From Bog-532 sp963824545 (GTDB lineage Bacteria > Actinomycetota > Actinomycetes > Streptosporangiales > Streptosporangiaceae): 64,000 nt of DNA. The stretch covers positions 45,298 through 109,297 of the forward strand of contig CAWGPP010000030.1 in the NCBI GenBank assembly GCA_963824545.1, given 5' to 3'. The notes below the pieces were generated by a model. It was not told where the DNA came from. It worked only from the letters and a program-made list of their open reading frames with translations, and did no database searches. Shown in pieces: positions 49,745 through 59,272 of the stretch (position 1 is its first letter; every line of letters begins with the position of its first letter). The position numbers were made by a program, and so were the translations under genes.

Positions 49745-51217
49745 GTGAGCCCCAGCCGCCCGGCCGCCGTCATCATCCTCGCCGCAGGCGAGGGCACGCG
49801 AATGAAATCAACGATCCCCAAGGTGCTGCACCCGCTGTGCGGCCGCAGCATGCTCGGCCACGCGATTGCCGCCGCCCGGGAGCTCAGCCCGGAGCGGCTG
49901 ATCGTCGTGGTCGGCCATCGCGGCGACGAGGTGGCCGCGCACGCCGTCCGCGAAGCGCCGGAAGCGGAAGTGGTGATCCAGGACCGCCAGGGCGGGACCG
50001 GCCATGCCGTGCGGACCGTGATCGAGGCCGTCGGCCTCATCCCCGGCCAGATCATCGTCACCTACGGCGACATGCCGCTGCTCCGCCCGGCCACCCTGGA
50101 CAGCCTGTCCCGCGCCCACGACGACGCGGGCAACACCGTGACCGTGCTGACCGCGGACGTGGCCCAGCCGGCCGGGTACGGCCGCATCGTCCGCGACCGC
50201 TCCGGCGTCATCAGCGAGATCGTCGAGGAGGCGGAGGCGACCGACGAGCAGCGCCTGATCAGCGAGGTCAACTCCGGCTGTTACGCCCTGGACGGGACCC
50301 TGCTGGCGGATGCCATCAAGCGGATCGCTACCTCGAAGGTGCTGGGCCAGGAGTATCTCACCGACGTCGTGGCGATCCTGCGCGGCGACGGCCACCGGGT
50401 CGGTACGGCCCTGGCCACGGACCCCACCGAAATTCAGGGGGTGAACGACCGGGTCCAGCTGGCCCAGGCCCGCCGCATCTTCAACGACCGGCTTCTCGAG
50501 GGCTGGATGCGGGCCGGGGTGACGATCATCGACCCCGCGACGACCTGGCTCGACGTACAGGTGACCATCGAGCCAGACGCCGAGATCGGCCCGTCCACGC
50601 AACTGGAGGGCCGGACCACCATCGCGTCCAGGGCACGGGTCGGCCCCGGCTGCGTGCTCCGGGACACCGCGGTCGGCGAAGGAGCGGACCTGATCAACGT
50701 GGTCTCCGAGTCGGCCGAGATCGGGCCGGAGGCCAGCGTCGGTCCCTTCACCCGGCTACGGCCCGGGACGAAGCTCGGCCCTGGCACCCGGGCCGGCAGC
50801 TTCGTGGAGATGAAGAACGCGGTCGTCGGTGAGGGCTCCAAGGTGCCGCATCTGACCTACGTGGGCGACGCCGACATCGGTACCGGTTCGAACATCGGGG
50901 CTGCCACGGTGTTCGTGAACTACGACGGCGTGGCCAAGCACCGCACCAGCGTGGGGGACCAGGTCCGGATCGGGAGCGACACCATGCTTGTCGCGCCGGT
51001 CGAGATCGGGGACGGCGCCTACACCGCCGCCGGATCCGTTATTACCGGCAACGTCCCGCCGGGTGCGCTGGGCATCGGCCGCGCCCGGCAGCGCAACCTG
51101 CCGGGATGGGTGGGCCGGTGCCGGCCGGGAACCGCGTCCGCCGCGGCCGCTGAGGCGGCGCAACAGCCCGAAGCGGGACACGAAGCAGGACCCAGCCAGG
51201 CAGAGGAGGCCGAGTGA
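49745..51217 (+). CDS. glmU: Bifunctional UDP-N-acetylglucosamine pyrophosphorylase / glucosamine-1-phosphate acetyltransferase
   Basis: A 490-residue cytoplasmic enzyme making UDP-GlcNAc for peptidoglycan. The uridyltransferase domain opens AVIILAAGEGTRMKSTIPKVLHPLCGRSML and has GTGHAV and YGDMPLL. A left-handed beta-helix acetyltransferase domain follows (hexapeptide repeats from about residue 265, VEMKNAVVGEGSK, NYDG). A short Ala/Glu tail ends it. GTG 49745 is chosen because the fold starts there and GAGGAG is upstream. Its TGA overlaps the prs start as GTGA. Confidence 0.96.
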   Translation: MSPSRPAAVIILAAGEGTRMKSTIPKVLHPLCGRSMLGHAIAAARELSPERLIVVVGHRGDEVAAHAVREAPEAEVVIQDRQGGTGHAVRTVIEAVGLIPGQIIVTYGDMPLLRPATLDSLSRAHDDAGNTVTVLTADVAQPAGYGRIVRDRSGVISEIVEEAEATDEQRLISEVNSGCYALDGTLLADAIKRIATSKVLGQEYLTDVVAILRGDGHRVGTALATDPTEIQGVNDRVQLAQARRIFNDRLLEGWMRAGVTIIDPATTWLDVQVTIEPDAEIGPSTQLEGRTTIASRARVGPGCVLRDTAVGEGADLINVVSESAEIGPEASVGPFTRLRPGTKLGPGTRAGSFVEMKNAVVGEGSKVPHLTYVGDADIGTGSNIGAATVFVNYDGVAKHRTSVGDQVRIGSDTMLVAPVEIGDGAYTAAGSVITGNVPPGALGIGRARQRNLPGWVGRCRPGTASAAAAEAAQQPEAGHEAGPSQAEEAE

Positions 51218-52191
51218 GCGGCATCATGGCCACCAGCGAGAAGAAGCTGATGCTCGTCTCGGGCCGGGCATTTCCCGGGCTGGCCGAGGAGGTCGCCGCC
51301 TGCCTCGGCATCGAGCTCACGCCGACGAAGCTCTTCGACTTCGCCAACGGGGAGATCTTCGTCCGTTTCCTCGATTCCGTGCGTGGCTGTGACGTGTTCG
51401 TGTTGCAGAGCCACACCGCGCCGATCAATGAGTGGATCATGGAGCACCTGATCATGGTGGACGCGCTCAAGCGCGCGTCGGCCAAGCGGATCACGGTGGT
51501 CACCCCGTTCTTCGGCTACGCCCGCCAGGACAAGAAGAGCCGGGGCCGGGAACCGATCTCGGCGCGGCTGATGGCCGACCTGTTCGCCACGGCCGGGGCG
51601 CACCGGCTGATGGCGGTCGACTTGCACACCGCGCAGATCCAGGGCTTCTTCGACGGGCCCGTGGACCACCTGTTCGCACTGCCCATCCTCGCCGACTACA
51701 TCGAGGACAAGCTGGACCTGAGCCAGGTCACGGTCGTGGCGCCGGACGCCGGCCGGGTGCGGATGTGTGAGCGGTGGACGGACCGGCTTGGGTGCCCGCT
51801 GGCGATCATCCACAAGCGCCGTGATCCGGACGTGGCCAACCAGGTCAAGATGTTCGAGGTCGTCGGCCAGGTAGCGGGCCGTACCTGCATGGTCGTGGAC
51901 GACATGATCGACACCGGTTCGACGATCACGAAGGCCGCCGAGGCGCTGTTCGAACAGGGCGCGGCCAACGTACTCGTGGTGGCCACGCACGGCGTGCTGT
52001 CCGGTCCGGCCGTGGACACCCTGAAGAACTCGCGGATCAGCGAGGTCGTGATCACGAACACGCTGCCGATCCATCCGGACCGGCAGTTCGACAAGCTCAC
52101 CGTGCTCTCGATCGCGCCGCTGATCGCCCGTGCGATCAACGAAGTCTTCAGCGACGGCTCGGTCACCAGCCTGTTCGACGGCCAGAGCTGA
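51214..52191 (+). CDS. prs: Ribose-phosphate pyrophosphokinase
   Basis: A 325-residue enzyme making PRPP from ribose 5-phosphate and ATP, for nucleotide, His and Trp synthesis. Motifs: the flexible loop YARQDKKSRGREPISARL, VDLHTAQIQGFF, and the PRPP-binding loop VVDDMIDTGSTI. The GTG start overlaps the glmU stop; GAGGAGG lies within the glmU 3' end. The glmU-prs pair is conserved across actinobacteria. Confidence 0.96.
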   Translation: MSGIMATSEKKLMLVSGRAFPGLAEEVAACLGIELTPTKLFDFANGEIFVRFLDSVRGCDVFVLQSHTAPINEWIMEHLIMVDALKRASAKRITVVTPFFGYARQDKKSRGREPISARLMADLFATAGAHRLMAVDLHTAQIQGFFDGPVDHLFALPILADYIEDKLDLSQVTVVAPDAGRVRMCERWTDRLGCPLAIIHKRRDPDVANQVKMFEVVGQVAGRTCMVVDDMIDTGSTITKAAEALFEQGAANVLVVATHGVLSGPAVDTLKNSRISEVVITNTLPIHPDRQFDKLTVLSIAPLIARAINEVFSDGSVTSLFDGQS

Positions 52192-52333
52192 GCCCTGCCG
52201 CGGATCCGGCCGTCTTACCGCGCGACCGCTTACCGCGCGACGCTTATCGCGGCGATAGCCAAGGGTGACCGCCGTCCCGCCCCCGTTGACGCCACAAAGA
52301 CGACGGTCACGCCTCAGACCCCCCGCCCCCGGC

Positions 52334-52748
52334 GGCTGCATCGTAACGGCCAGTGCCGTCTGGCCGCTACGATGCAGCCTTCCCATACGGCACAGTGGCT
52401 GTGCCGTGCCCCGCCCCGCGCGCGGCGACTGCTGGCCGCACCCCATCCACCTGGCACGCCGCCGCTCCCGGCGATGGCCCGCCAGCCTGCGCTTCGCGGC
52501 CCACTCGCGCTTACCCCATCCGCGCGAGCGGGCCGGCGTCCCTTGTGAGAGGCCCCAAGGGACGTTTCTGTGGCATCCCACCGCCGTGCCCGCCTTCCCG
52601 TGAGAGCAAACGCAGGCGCGGGAAGGGCCTGCCCTTCCTGTCCGTGACCGGACCCGATCACCGGGGACCACGCCCCTGCAGCGGTCCCCGGTGATCGGAC
52701 CGGCCATCCCAGGGGGCCGGCTTTACCCTGAGTGGCCCGATCTGGGAT
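52334..52748 (+). other. Array of seven strong hairpins between prs and the AfsR-like gene
   Basis: Successive stems: 52334-52379 (19 pairs, one mismatch), 52387-52407 (9 perfect), 52504-52528 (7), 52539-52564 (8), about 52593-52626 (8), about 52654-52698 (16) and about 52706-52749 (7 plus an inner stem). The fourth and fifth loops both begin TGAGAG. The first is probably the prs terminator; the rest could be a structured RNA. No fold energy was computed. Confidence 0.55.
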
Positions 52749-53068
52749 CATTCCGATCGTCTCAGCGTGCGGTTGTCTGGTAATTGAGCGGCGATTACAT
52801 CTCCGGCTGAGCCGGTTAAGGCCGGTTCAGCGTGCCTGCGAGGCGGCTGCGGCGTGCTGTCGGCCGCGCGGCGGTGGTTGCGACAACCCCAGGATCAACG
52901 GTGTCATTTACGTCCCGGTTGATCCGTGATTAAGTGACCCTGTTGTACGGCTTGGGGATGCGGTGCATCCTGAGGGTTGGCGGGGGCGCGGATACATTTC
53001 GCGGTGCCGGGTTGCTGACGTAACTAAATCCCGGAGGCAGACGAGATCGTGAACCCCGGTGGATCCGG
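52749..53068 (+). promoter_or_regulatory. Upstream region of the AfsR-like gene
   Basis: Holds two more inverted repeats: GCTGAGCCGG...CCGGTTCAGC near 52805-52830, and GGATCAAC...GTTGATCC near 52891-52926. Likely promoter/operator region of the regulator at 53069. No gene seen. Confidence 0.4.
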
Positions 53069-56000
53069 ATGATGCGGTTCCGCATCCTGGGATCGCTCGA
53101 GGTCAACACAGGAGCAGACTGGACCTCAATCGGCGCGGCCAAGTGGCGGGCCGTTCTCGCATGCCTGCTGCTCCACCCGGGACAGGTCGTGTCCACCGAT
53201 ACCCTGAGCGACGAACTGTGGGCAGATGACCCTCCGGCCCGCGCCAGCAACCTGATCAGCATCTACGTTCTCCGTCTGCGACGGCTGATCGGGGACAGCG
53301 AGGGACGGGTGCTGAGGACCCGCTCTCCGGGGTACCAGCTACTGCTCGGCCCTGACGACCTGGACACGCAGCGTTTCGCCACCTTGATGAGCCAGGGCCG
53401 GGAGGCGCTAGCGGCCGGCGATCCCGCGCGGGCTGCCCAGTTGCTCGCCGACTCCCTCGCCCTGTGGCGCGGCAAGGCGCTGGCCGACGTTCCGCCCTCG
53501 GCCTTTGTCGATGCCGAGGCCGAGCGTCTGGACGAGCTGCGTCTCGCCGCGCTGGAGCTGCGCATCGAGGCGGACATTGGCTGCGATCGCGCCAGCCTCG
53601 CCATCCCCGACCTGCGCAGGCTGCTCACCGATCAGCCGCTCAAAGAAAAGCTGTGGCTGCTGCTCATTCGAGCCCTCGACGGGGCGGGCCTGGCACGCTG
53701 AAGCTCTGGGCGCCTACGAGCAGGCGCGTACCGTCATCGCTGACCAGCTCGGCGTGGATCCCGGGCCCGAAATGCAGCAAGCATTCAAGCGATTGCTCTC
53801 CGGCGAGGTCGCACAGCCCCGCGCGGGCACGGAGGAAAAGGCGCGGCCGGCACCCAGCAGGCGAACGGGCCGGCGAAGCGGGATAAGCGAACGCCAGCTC
53901 CCTCCGGCGACCCCGCCGATGCGCAGGTGATCAACCTTGAGCTGGCCCGGCCGCCAGCGGGGGAGAGCCCAGCCGGAACGTCTCCTCCCAGGCTGGCTTC
54001 ATCGGCGGCGGGGGCGGGAGTCGCGGCCGGGGGCGAGGCCGCTCCGGCCGTGACCGGCGCGGTCGAAGCACCCGTCGACACGGAGGTGCCGGGTGTCATT
54101 GCCCTCGGAGCGATCAAGGCGAGCGCGGCTTCCGCGGATCCTGCGCCCGTCTCTCCGGCGGCCGGTCCGAGGCCGATGCAGCTTCCTTCCGACATCAGGG
54201 ACTTCACCGGGCGCGAGCTGCACGTCGAGCAGTTGTGCGATCTGCTGGTTCCTGGCGAGAGTCCGGGGGCGGTCCCCGTCGCGCTCGTGGCCGGCGCGGG
54301 TGGCCTCGGTAAGACGACCCTGGCGATCCATGCCGCGCACCAGATGCAAGCCGAATACCCGGACGGGCAGCTCTACGTGGATCTGCTGGGCTCCAGTTCC
54401 CGGCCACTGAGCCCCGCGGAGGTGCTGGCCCGGTTGCTTAGGGACCTTGGGGTACCGGGGGCACAGATTCCGGTAGACGAGGACGAGCGTGCCGCCATGT
54501 ACCGGACCCGGCTGAACGGGCGGCGGATGCTGGTCCTGCTCGACAACGCACGAGACGCGTCGCAGGTCCGGCCGCTGCTGCCCGGCAGCGGAACCAGCGC
54601 GGTCATCGTCACCAGCCGAAGCCGCCTGCCGGACCTGGTCGGCGGTGGCCTCGTCCATCTGGACGTGCTCGACGACCATGAGGCGCTCACGCTGTTCAGC
54701 CGGATCGTGGGGGCGGTGCGAACGGCCGCCGAGCCGGACGCCACCGCTGAGCTGCTCGTAGCGTGCGCCGGGCTTCCGCTGGCCATCCGCATCTCTGCCG
54801 CCCGGCTGGCGGCCCGCAGCACATGGACCATCCGTTCCCTGGCGGACCGGCTCTGCGACGAACACCGTCGGCTCGATGAGCTGAAGGTCGGCGACCTGGC
54901 CGTCCGGGCGAGCTTCGAGGTGAGCTTCGCCAGCCTGCCGGCCGCGCTGACCCCCGGCGGGGTGGCCCCGGCCAGAGCCTTCCGCATGCTCGGTCTGTGG
55001 CAGGGACCGTCCATCGGGCTGAGCGCCGCCGCCGCACTGCTCGGCGAAGACCGGGACAAGGTAGCGGACACGCTGGAGTTCCTCGTTGACGCCCACCTCC
55101 TGGAGTCTCCCGCGCCAGACTGCTACAGCTTCCATGACCTGCTGCGGGTCTACGCGGCCGAGAGAGCCTTTGCCGAGGAGCCACCGGACGCCAGGCATGA
55201 CGCTCTGTACCGGATCGTGGTCTGGTACCTGTACACCGCCAGCGCCGCGAATGCGGTCGTGGCGCCTCAGCGGGATACCGTGCCGTTGGGACCGCTGCCG
55301 CCAGGTTGCACATCCCTGGCCTTCAGCGACATCAGCGGCGCACTGGACTGGTGCAAGCAGGAGCGGGCAAATATCGTCGTTGCGGCCAGGCAGGCGGCCA
55401 GCGAAGGCCTGCACGACATGGCCTGGAAACTGCCGGTGGCAGCACTCGGGTGCTTTAACACGCTCAGTTACCGCGTGGAATGGCTCGCTTCTCATCAGGT
55501 CGCGCTGGTCAGCGCGCGGCGCACCGATGACCGGCACGGCGAAGCCTGGGTGCTGAACAATCTCGGGATGGTCTGCATCCAGCAGGGCATGGACGACGCG
55601 ATCGATTACTTCGACCAGGCGCTGGCTCTATACCGTGACATAGGTGACGGGCGCGGCGAGGCCCAGGCGGCCAACAACCTCGCCGACGCCTACATCCGCC
55701 TTGGGCGGCCCGAGGACGCGCTGGAGCCGCTCAAGCGCACCCTCACTCTGCAGATCGAAGTCGGGCACCGTTATGGCCAGGGGGTCACCCTGAACAACCT
55801 GGGCGAGGCCTACCTGGACCTGGGCCGCCCGGAGGATGCTATCGACAGCATCAAGCAGGCCCGCAGCATCTTTGTCGAAATCAAGACGCTGCGCGGGGAG
55901 GGCTACGCCGCCCACAATCTCGGCCGGGCGTGCCTGGACCTGGGCCGCCCGGACGAAGCGGTCAGAGATTTCCGTAGCGCGCTGGACATCCGGCAGGCCG

Positions 56001-56188
56001 CGGGTGAACGGAACGGTCAGGCGATGACGCTGCTGTTCCTGGGCCGCGCCTACCGCCGCACCGGCAGGATCGACGATGCCCGGCAATCCTTGGGCCACGC
56101 CCAGGCGATATTCGAGGATCTGGGGGACGACGCACGGGTCGCGGAGACCAGAGCCGAGCTCATGTCCATCGGTGTCCCCGCCGGCTGA
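53069..56188 (+). pseudogene. AfsR/SARP-type regulator (DNA-binding, BTAD, NB-ARC, TPR), broken by frameshifts
   Basis: The parts of one AfsR-like protein of about 1,040 residues in three phases. 53069-53701 encodes an OmpR-type DNA-binding domain (MMRFRILGSLEV, ISIYVLRLRRLIGD, RSPGYQLLL) and most of the BTAD domain. Near 53690 one extra base in GGCCTGGCAC ends it; the next phase continues HAEALGAYEQARTVIADQLGVDPGPEM. A second shift near the AAAA at 53835-53839 leads to the third part. From GTG 53927 (or its open upstream phase) come PMQLPSDIRDFTGREL, P-loop GAGGLGKTTL, MLVLLDNARDASQ and TPR repeats with AHNLGRACLDLGRPDEA. Either a decayed gene or two indel errors. Confidence 0.85.
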
Positions 56189-56392
56189 GCGATTCCTGGC
56201 GCCTTTTCGCATACATTTCTAATTGTGTTCGAGTATTTCCAGAGAGCTAGGTCAGCAAATTATTACCCCGTGGTTACGTACTGATTCCCTGGCTTACTCG
56301 TGGATCTCCGCTGCCCTCGATACTCTTTGCCACGTTAGGGGCATTTCGTTCGTCCTGGCACACGGGGCTCAGGAAAAGAAAGGGCGACGATC
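56189..56392. other. Upstream region of the repeat-peptide gene
   Basis: About 200 bases, less GC-rich than the surroundings, probably with the promoter of the peptide gene at 56393. No specific boxes assigned. Confidence 0.35.
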
Positions 56393-56617
56393 ATGGAAAA
56401 TCGCGAGGAGTTCAGGCCTGCCATGCAGCAGGACGCGGACCCGGCCATGCAGCAGGACGCGGACCCTGCTATGCAGCAGGACGCGGACCCGGCTATGCAG
56501 CAGGACGCGGACCCGGCTATGCAGCAGGACGCGGACCCGGCTATGCAGCAGGACGCGGACCCGGCTATGCAGCAGGACGCGGACCCGGCTATGCAGCAGG
56601 ACGGCGGCCAGGCGTAA
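56393..56617 (+). CDS. Repetitive peptide: short leader plus seven AMQQDADP repeats
   Basis: A 74-residue peptide: leader MENREEFRP, seven exact copies of AMQQDADP, then AMQQDGGQA and TAA. ATG 56393 follows an AAAGAAAGGG sequence. No signal or membrane segment. A hairpin terminator starts 17 bases after the stop, so it looks like its own short transcript. It directly follows an AfsR-type regulator. Multi-core layouts like this occur in precursors of ribosomally made modified peptides (e.g. omega-ester peptides), where Asp and Gln side chains may be linked. No modifying enzyme lies next to it, so function is unknown. Confidence 0.65.
   Translation: MENREEFRPAMQQDADPAMQQDADPAMQQDADPAMQQDADPAMQQDADPAMQQDADPAMQQDADPAMQQDGGQA
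56420..56604 (+). repeat. 24-bp tandem repeat inside the peptide gene
   Basis: Seven units of GCTATGCAGCAGGACGCGGA plus CCCG and a truncated eighth (to GGAC). Units differ only at the first codon's third base and in one CCT/CCG, so the array is recently expanded or homogenised. The repeat has no stop in several phases, so openness alone is not proof of coding. Confidence 0.95.
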
Positions 56618-56633
56618 TCCTTGCCATACCGGT

Positions 56634-56662
56634 TGGCCGCGAGAACCGATTAATCGCGGCCA
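56634..56662 (+). terminator. Hairpin after the repeat peptide
   Basis: TGGCCGCGA (56634-56642) pairs perfectly with TCGCGGCCA (56654-56662); loop of 11. It lies 17 bases beyond the stop and has no T tract. Confidence 0.6.
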
Positions 56663-56678
56663 CGTCCGTTGGGTAATC

Positions 56679-56723
56679 GATGGTGCGGGCAGGGATCTTC
56701 GCAGTTACTCTGCCCGCACCATC
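56679..56723 (+). terminator. Second hairpin, 14-bp perfect stem
   Basis: GATGGTGCGGGCAG (56679-56692) pairs with CTGCCCGCACCATC (56710-56723). Together with the previous hairpin it separates the peptide gene from rplY. Confidence 0.65.
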
Positions 56724-56958
56724 CACACGGGTGAGAGAATGCCGTCATGTGCGCCCGGGACGCGGCCCTGGGAGCCTTCGGCTACACTGCGGAGGCGGCC
56801 TTACGTGCTGGCGCCGCCGCCCGACGGTGGCGCAGCTTCTTCGGGCCGCACGGAATCTCCTGGTCCGGGCCACCGCCAGGGGACGGCATGAACGTCTCCC
56901 CGCGATAGCCGGGTGACCTTGCCGCAGAGAAGTACCCACCGCATGAGGAGTGACGACC

Positions 56959-57603
56959 GTGCCTGAGGTCCGCATCGCCGCCGAGCCGCGCACTGATTTC
57001 GGCAAAGGCGCCGCCCGGCGTACGCGCCGCGAGGGCCTGGTGCCCGCCGTCCTGTACGGGCACGGCGAAGAGACGCGGCACGTCGTGCTGCCCGGCCACG
57101 AGCTGATGCTCGCGCTGAAGACGCCGAACGTCCTGATCCGCCTCGACGGCGTGCCCGGGGTGACCGGCCTCGTGCTGCCCAAGGCCGTCCAGCGCGACCC
57201 GATCAGGGGCTTCATCGAGCACGCTGACCTGATTCTGGTCCGGCACGGTGAGAAGGTCACCGTGGACATCTCGGTCCGGGTCAGTGGGGACATCGCTCCC
57301 GACGGGCTGCTGAACCAGCAGGTTGTCCAGCTCACGGTCGACGCTGAGGCGACCAACATCCCCGACGGGATCGACGTCGATGTCACGGGCATGGAGGTCG
57401 GCAGCTCGATTCACGCGGGCGACCTGACGCTGCCGCGCGGCGTGACCCTCGGGGTCGACCCGGAGACGCTGATCGTGCACGTCCTGCCCGCGCCCACCGC
57501 CGAGCAGATGGAAGCCGAGATCGGTGGTCCCGAGGCCGCTGAGGTGCCGGAGCCGGTTGGTGAGATCGCGACCGAGGCGTCCGGCGAGAGCGACGCGGGC
57601 TGA
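56959..57603 (+). CDS. rplY: 50S ribosomal protein L25 (Ctc type)
   Basis: A 214-residue L25/TL5-type protein binding 5S rRNA. The N-terminal domain reads EPRTDFGKGAARRTRREGLVPAVLYG; a beta-rich C-terminal domain (PDGIDVDVTGMEVGSSIHAGDL) and an acidic Glu/Ala tail follow, as in the general-stress Ctc form. GTG 56959 is preferred, as GAGGAG is 8 bases upstream; GTG 56950 directly abuts that site. It is followed by pth, a conserved pair. Confidence 0.95.
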   Translation: MPEVRIAAEPRTDFGKGAARRTRREGLVPAVLYGHGEETRHVVLPGHELMLALKTPNVLIRLDGVPGVTGLVLPKAVQRDPIRGFIEHADLILVRHGEKVTVDISVRVSGDIAPDGLLNQQVVQLTVDAEATNIPDGIDVDVTGMEVGSSIHAGDLTLPRGVTLGVDPETLIVHVLPAPTAEQMEAEIGGPEAAEVPEPVGEIATEASGESDAG

Positions 57604-57641
57604 CCCATCGGTTCGATGTGCGGTCGGATCTGAGCCCGGCG

Positions 57642-58217
57642 ATGCCGGAGGAACGCTGGCTGATCGCCGGGCTCGGTAACCCGGGCCCGGAGTACGCCGG
57701 GAACCGGCACAATGCCGGGCAGATGGTGGCGGATCTGCTCGCGGAGCGGATGGGCGCCCGGTTCAAGGCGCACCGGACCCGCAACGAGGTGGCCGACGGG
57801 CGGCTCGCCGGGGTGCCCGTCACGCTGGCCAAGCCGCGGACGTACATGAACCTGTCCGGAGGGCCGGTCGCGGCGCTCGCCGCCTTTTACAAGGTCCCTC
57901 CGGAGCGGATCGTGGTGGTCCACGACGAGCTGGACATCCCGTTCGGGGCGATCCGGCTCAAGCGCGGCGGCGGTGACAACGGCCACAACGGGCTCCGTTC
58001 GGTGACCCAGGCGCTCGGCACCAACGAATACAACCGGGCCCGGTTCGGTATCGGCCGGCCGCCGGGCCGGATGGATGCCGCCACGTTCGTGCTGCGCGAC
58101 TTTTCGGCCACGGAACGGAAGGAACTGCCGCTCCTCATCGATCGCTGTGCCGATGCGGTGGAGACACTGCTGTCTAAGGGGCTGGCCGTCGCGCAGAACA
58201 CCTTTCACGGCGATTGA
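57642..58217 (+). CDS. pth: Peptidyl-tRNA hydrolase
   Basis: A 191-residue enzyme freeing tRNA from peptidyl-tRNA dropped by ribosomes. Motifs: AGLGNPGPEYAGNRHNAG with the catalytic His, KPRTYMNLSG, VVHDELDIPFG and GGGDNGHNGLRS. ATG 57642 is adjacent to the family start; GTG 57618 is an alternative, and neither has a clear ribosome site. It lies shortly after rplY, probably the same transcript. Confidence 0.95.
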   Translation: MPEERWLIAGLGNPGPEYAGNRHNAGQMVADLLAERMGARFKAHRTRNEVADGRLAGVPVTLAKPRTYMNLSGGPVAALAAFYKVPPERIVVVHDELDIPFGAIRLKRGGGDNGHNGLRSVTQALGTNEYNRARFGIGRPPGRMDAATFVLRDFSATERKELPLLIDRCADAVETLLSKGLAVAQNTFHGD

Positions 58218-58398
58218 GGCTCCCGGCCGGGGCCCGGCGGCGGCCCGCGGTGGCTGCGTTCCGTCGGCCCCCGGTCCCGTAACGGACTATCAGTCGAGCC
58301 GCCCGGGAAGAACTGGGCGGTGCGCTGGCGCTTATGTTGGCAAACCCGACCGCACTAACCGGCTTTCCCGTTCCGGGGAAGCACCGAGGAGCCCGCCG

Positions 58399-59214
58399 AT
58401 GGCGACGGAGGACGACCGTCTCGCCCGTGACCTGGCCGTGGAAGCGGGCCGCCGCCTGGTGAGCCTGCGCCGTCGCGGCGGCGACCCGGATGACCTCCGC
58501 AAGGCCGGTGACCGCCTGTCGCACGAGTTCCTCGCCGCCGGGCTGGCCCGGCTGCGGCCCGCGGACCGGCTGCTGTCCGAAGAGGGGGCCGACGACCCGT
58601 CCCGGCTCACCGCCGGGCGGGTCTGGATCGTGGACCCGCTGGACGGTACCCGCGAGTTCGGCGACGCGGGCCGCACGGACTGGGCGGTGCACGTCGCCCT
58701 CTGGGAACGCGCCGGGCCCGGCCAGGCCAGCGGCCCGGCCGCGCCGGGGAATCTCACGGCCGGCGCGGTCGCGCTTCCGGCGCAGGACGAGGTGCTCAGC
58801 ACGGTCGGCCCGCCGCGCGCCCCGGACCGGCCGCCTCGCGGCAGGCTGCGGGTCGTCGTCAGCCGCACCCGGCCTGCGGCATTCCTGCCCCGGATGGCGG
58901 AGCTCCTCGCCGCCGACCTCGTCCCGCTGGGGTCGGCGGGCGCCAAGGTCGCCGCCGTCCTGCAGGGTCACGCTGACGCGTACGTGCACGCGGGCGGCCA
59001 GTACGAATGGGACTCCGCCGCCCCCGTCGCGGTGGCCAGGGCCGGGGGATTCCACGCCTCCCGGATCGACGGCCGCGAGCTTTCCTACAATCAGGCTGAC
59101 CTGCTGATGCCAGATATCCTGGTGTGTCCGCCCGCACTCGCCGGCCCGCTGCTGGATGCGATCCGGTCCGCGCAGTCCGGCGAGGACGGCGAGACCGGCG
59201 GCGGTCAGCGGTGA
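58399..59214 (+). CDS. cysQ: 3'(2'),5'-bisphosphate nucleotidase, CysQ-like
   Basis: A 271-residue member of the inositol monophosphatase superfamily. The metal sites are in LLSEEGADDPSRL and VDPLDGTREFGD, with a late QYEWDSAAPVAVARAGG segment. CysQ removes PAP/PAPS made during sulfate assimilation; cysD and cysN directly downstream support this over an inositol role. ATG 58399 follows GAGGAG. An internal segment around residues 115-150 is Gly/Ala/Pro-rich. Confidence 0.92.
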   Translation: MATEDDRLARDLAVEAGRRLVSLRRRGGDPDDLRKAGDRLSHEFLAAGLARLRPADRLLSEEGADDPSRLTAGRVWIVDPLDGTREFGDAGRTDWAVHVALWERAGPGQASGPAAPGNLTAGAVALPAQDEVLSTVGPPRAPDRPPRGRLRVVVSRTRPAAFLPRMAELLAADLVPLGSAGAKVAAVLQGHADAYVHAGGQYEWDSAAPVAVARAGGFHASRIDGRELSYNQADLLMPDILVCPPALAGPLLDAIRSAQSGEDGETGGGQR

Positions 59215-59272
59215 CGGCCCCAGCGGCTGGCACAGCCTGCCGGACACGTTCCCTGCCCCCGATGCTTCCTGG

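Noticed and set aside
53999..55537. 512-codon minus-strand frame opposite the NB-ARC gene
   Set aside because: No family motif; the plus strand has the P-loop and TPR repeats.
56223..56891. 222-codon frame in another phase across the 24-bp repeat, reading LCSRTRTR repeats
   Set aside because: A 24-bp repeat lacking stops stays open in several phases; the 74-residue phase has the better start, ends just after the array and is followed by a terminator.
58075..58398. Extended start of CysQ inside pth
   Set aside because: The residues are shadow sequence of pth; ATG 58399 has GAGGAG and matches the family start.
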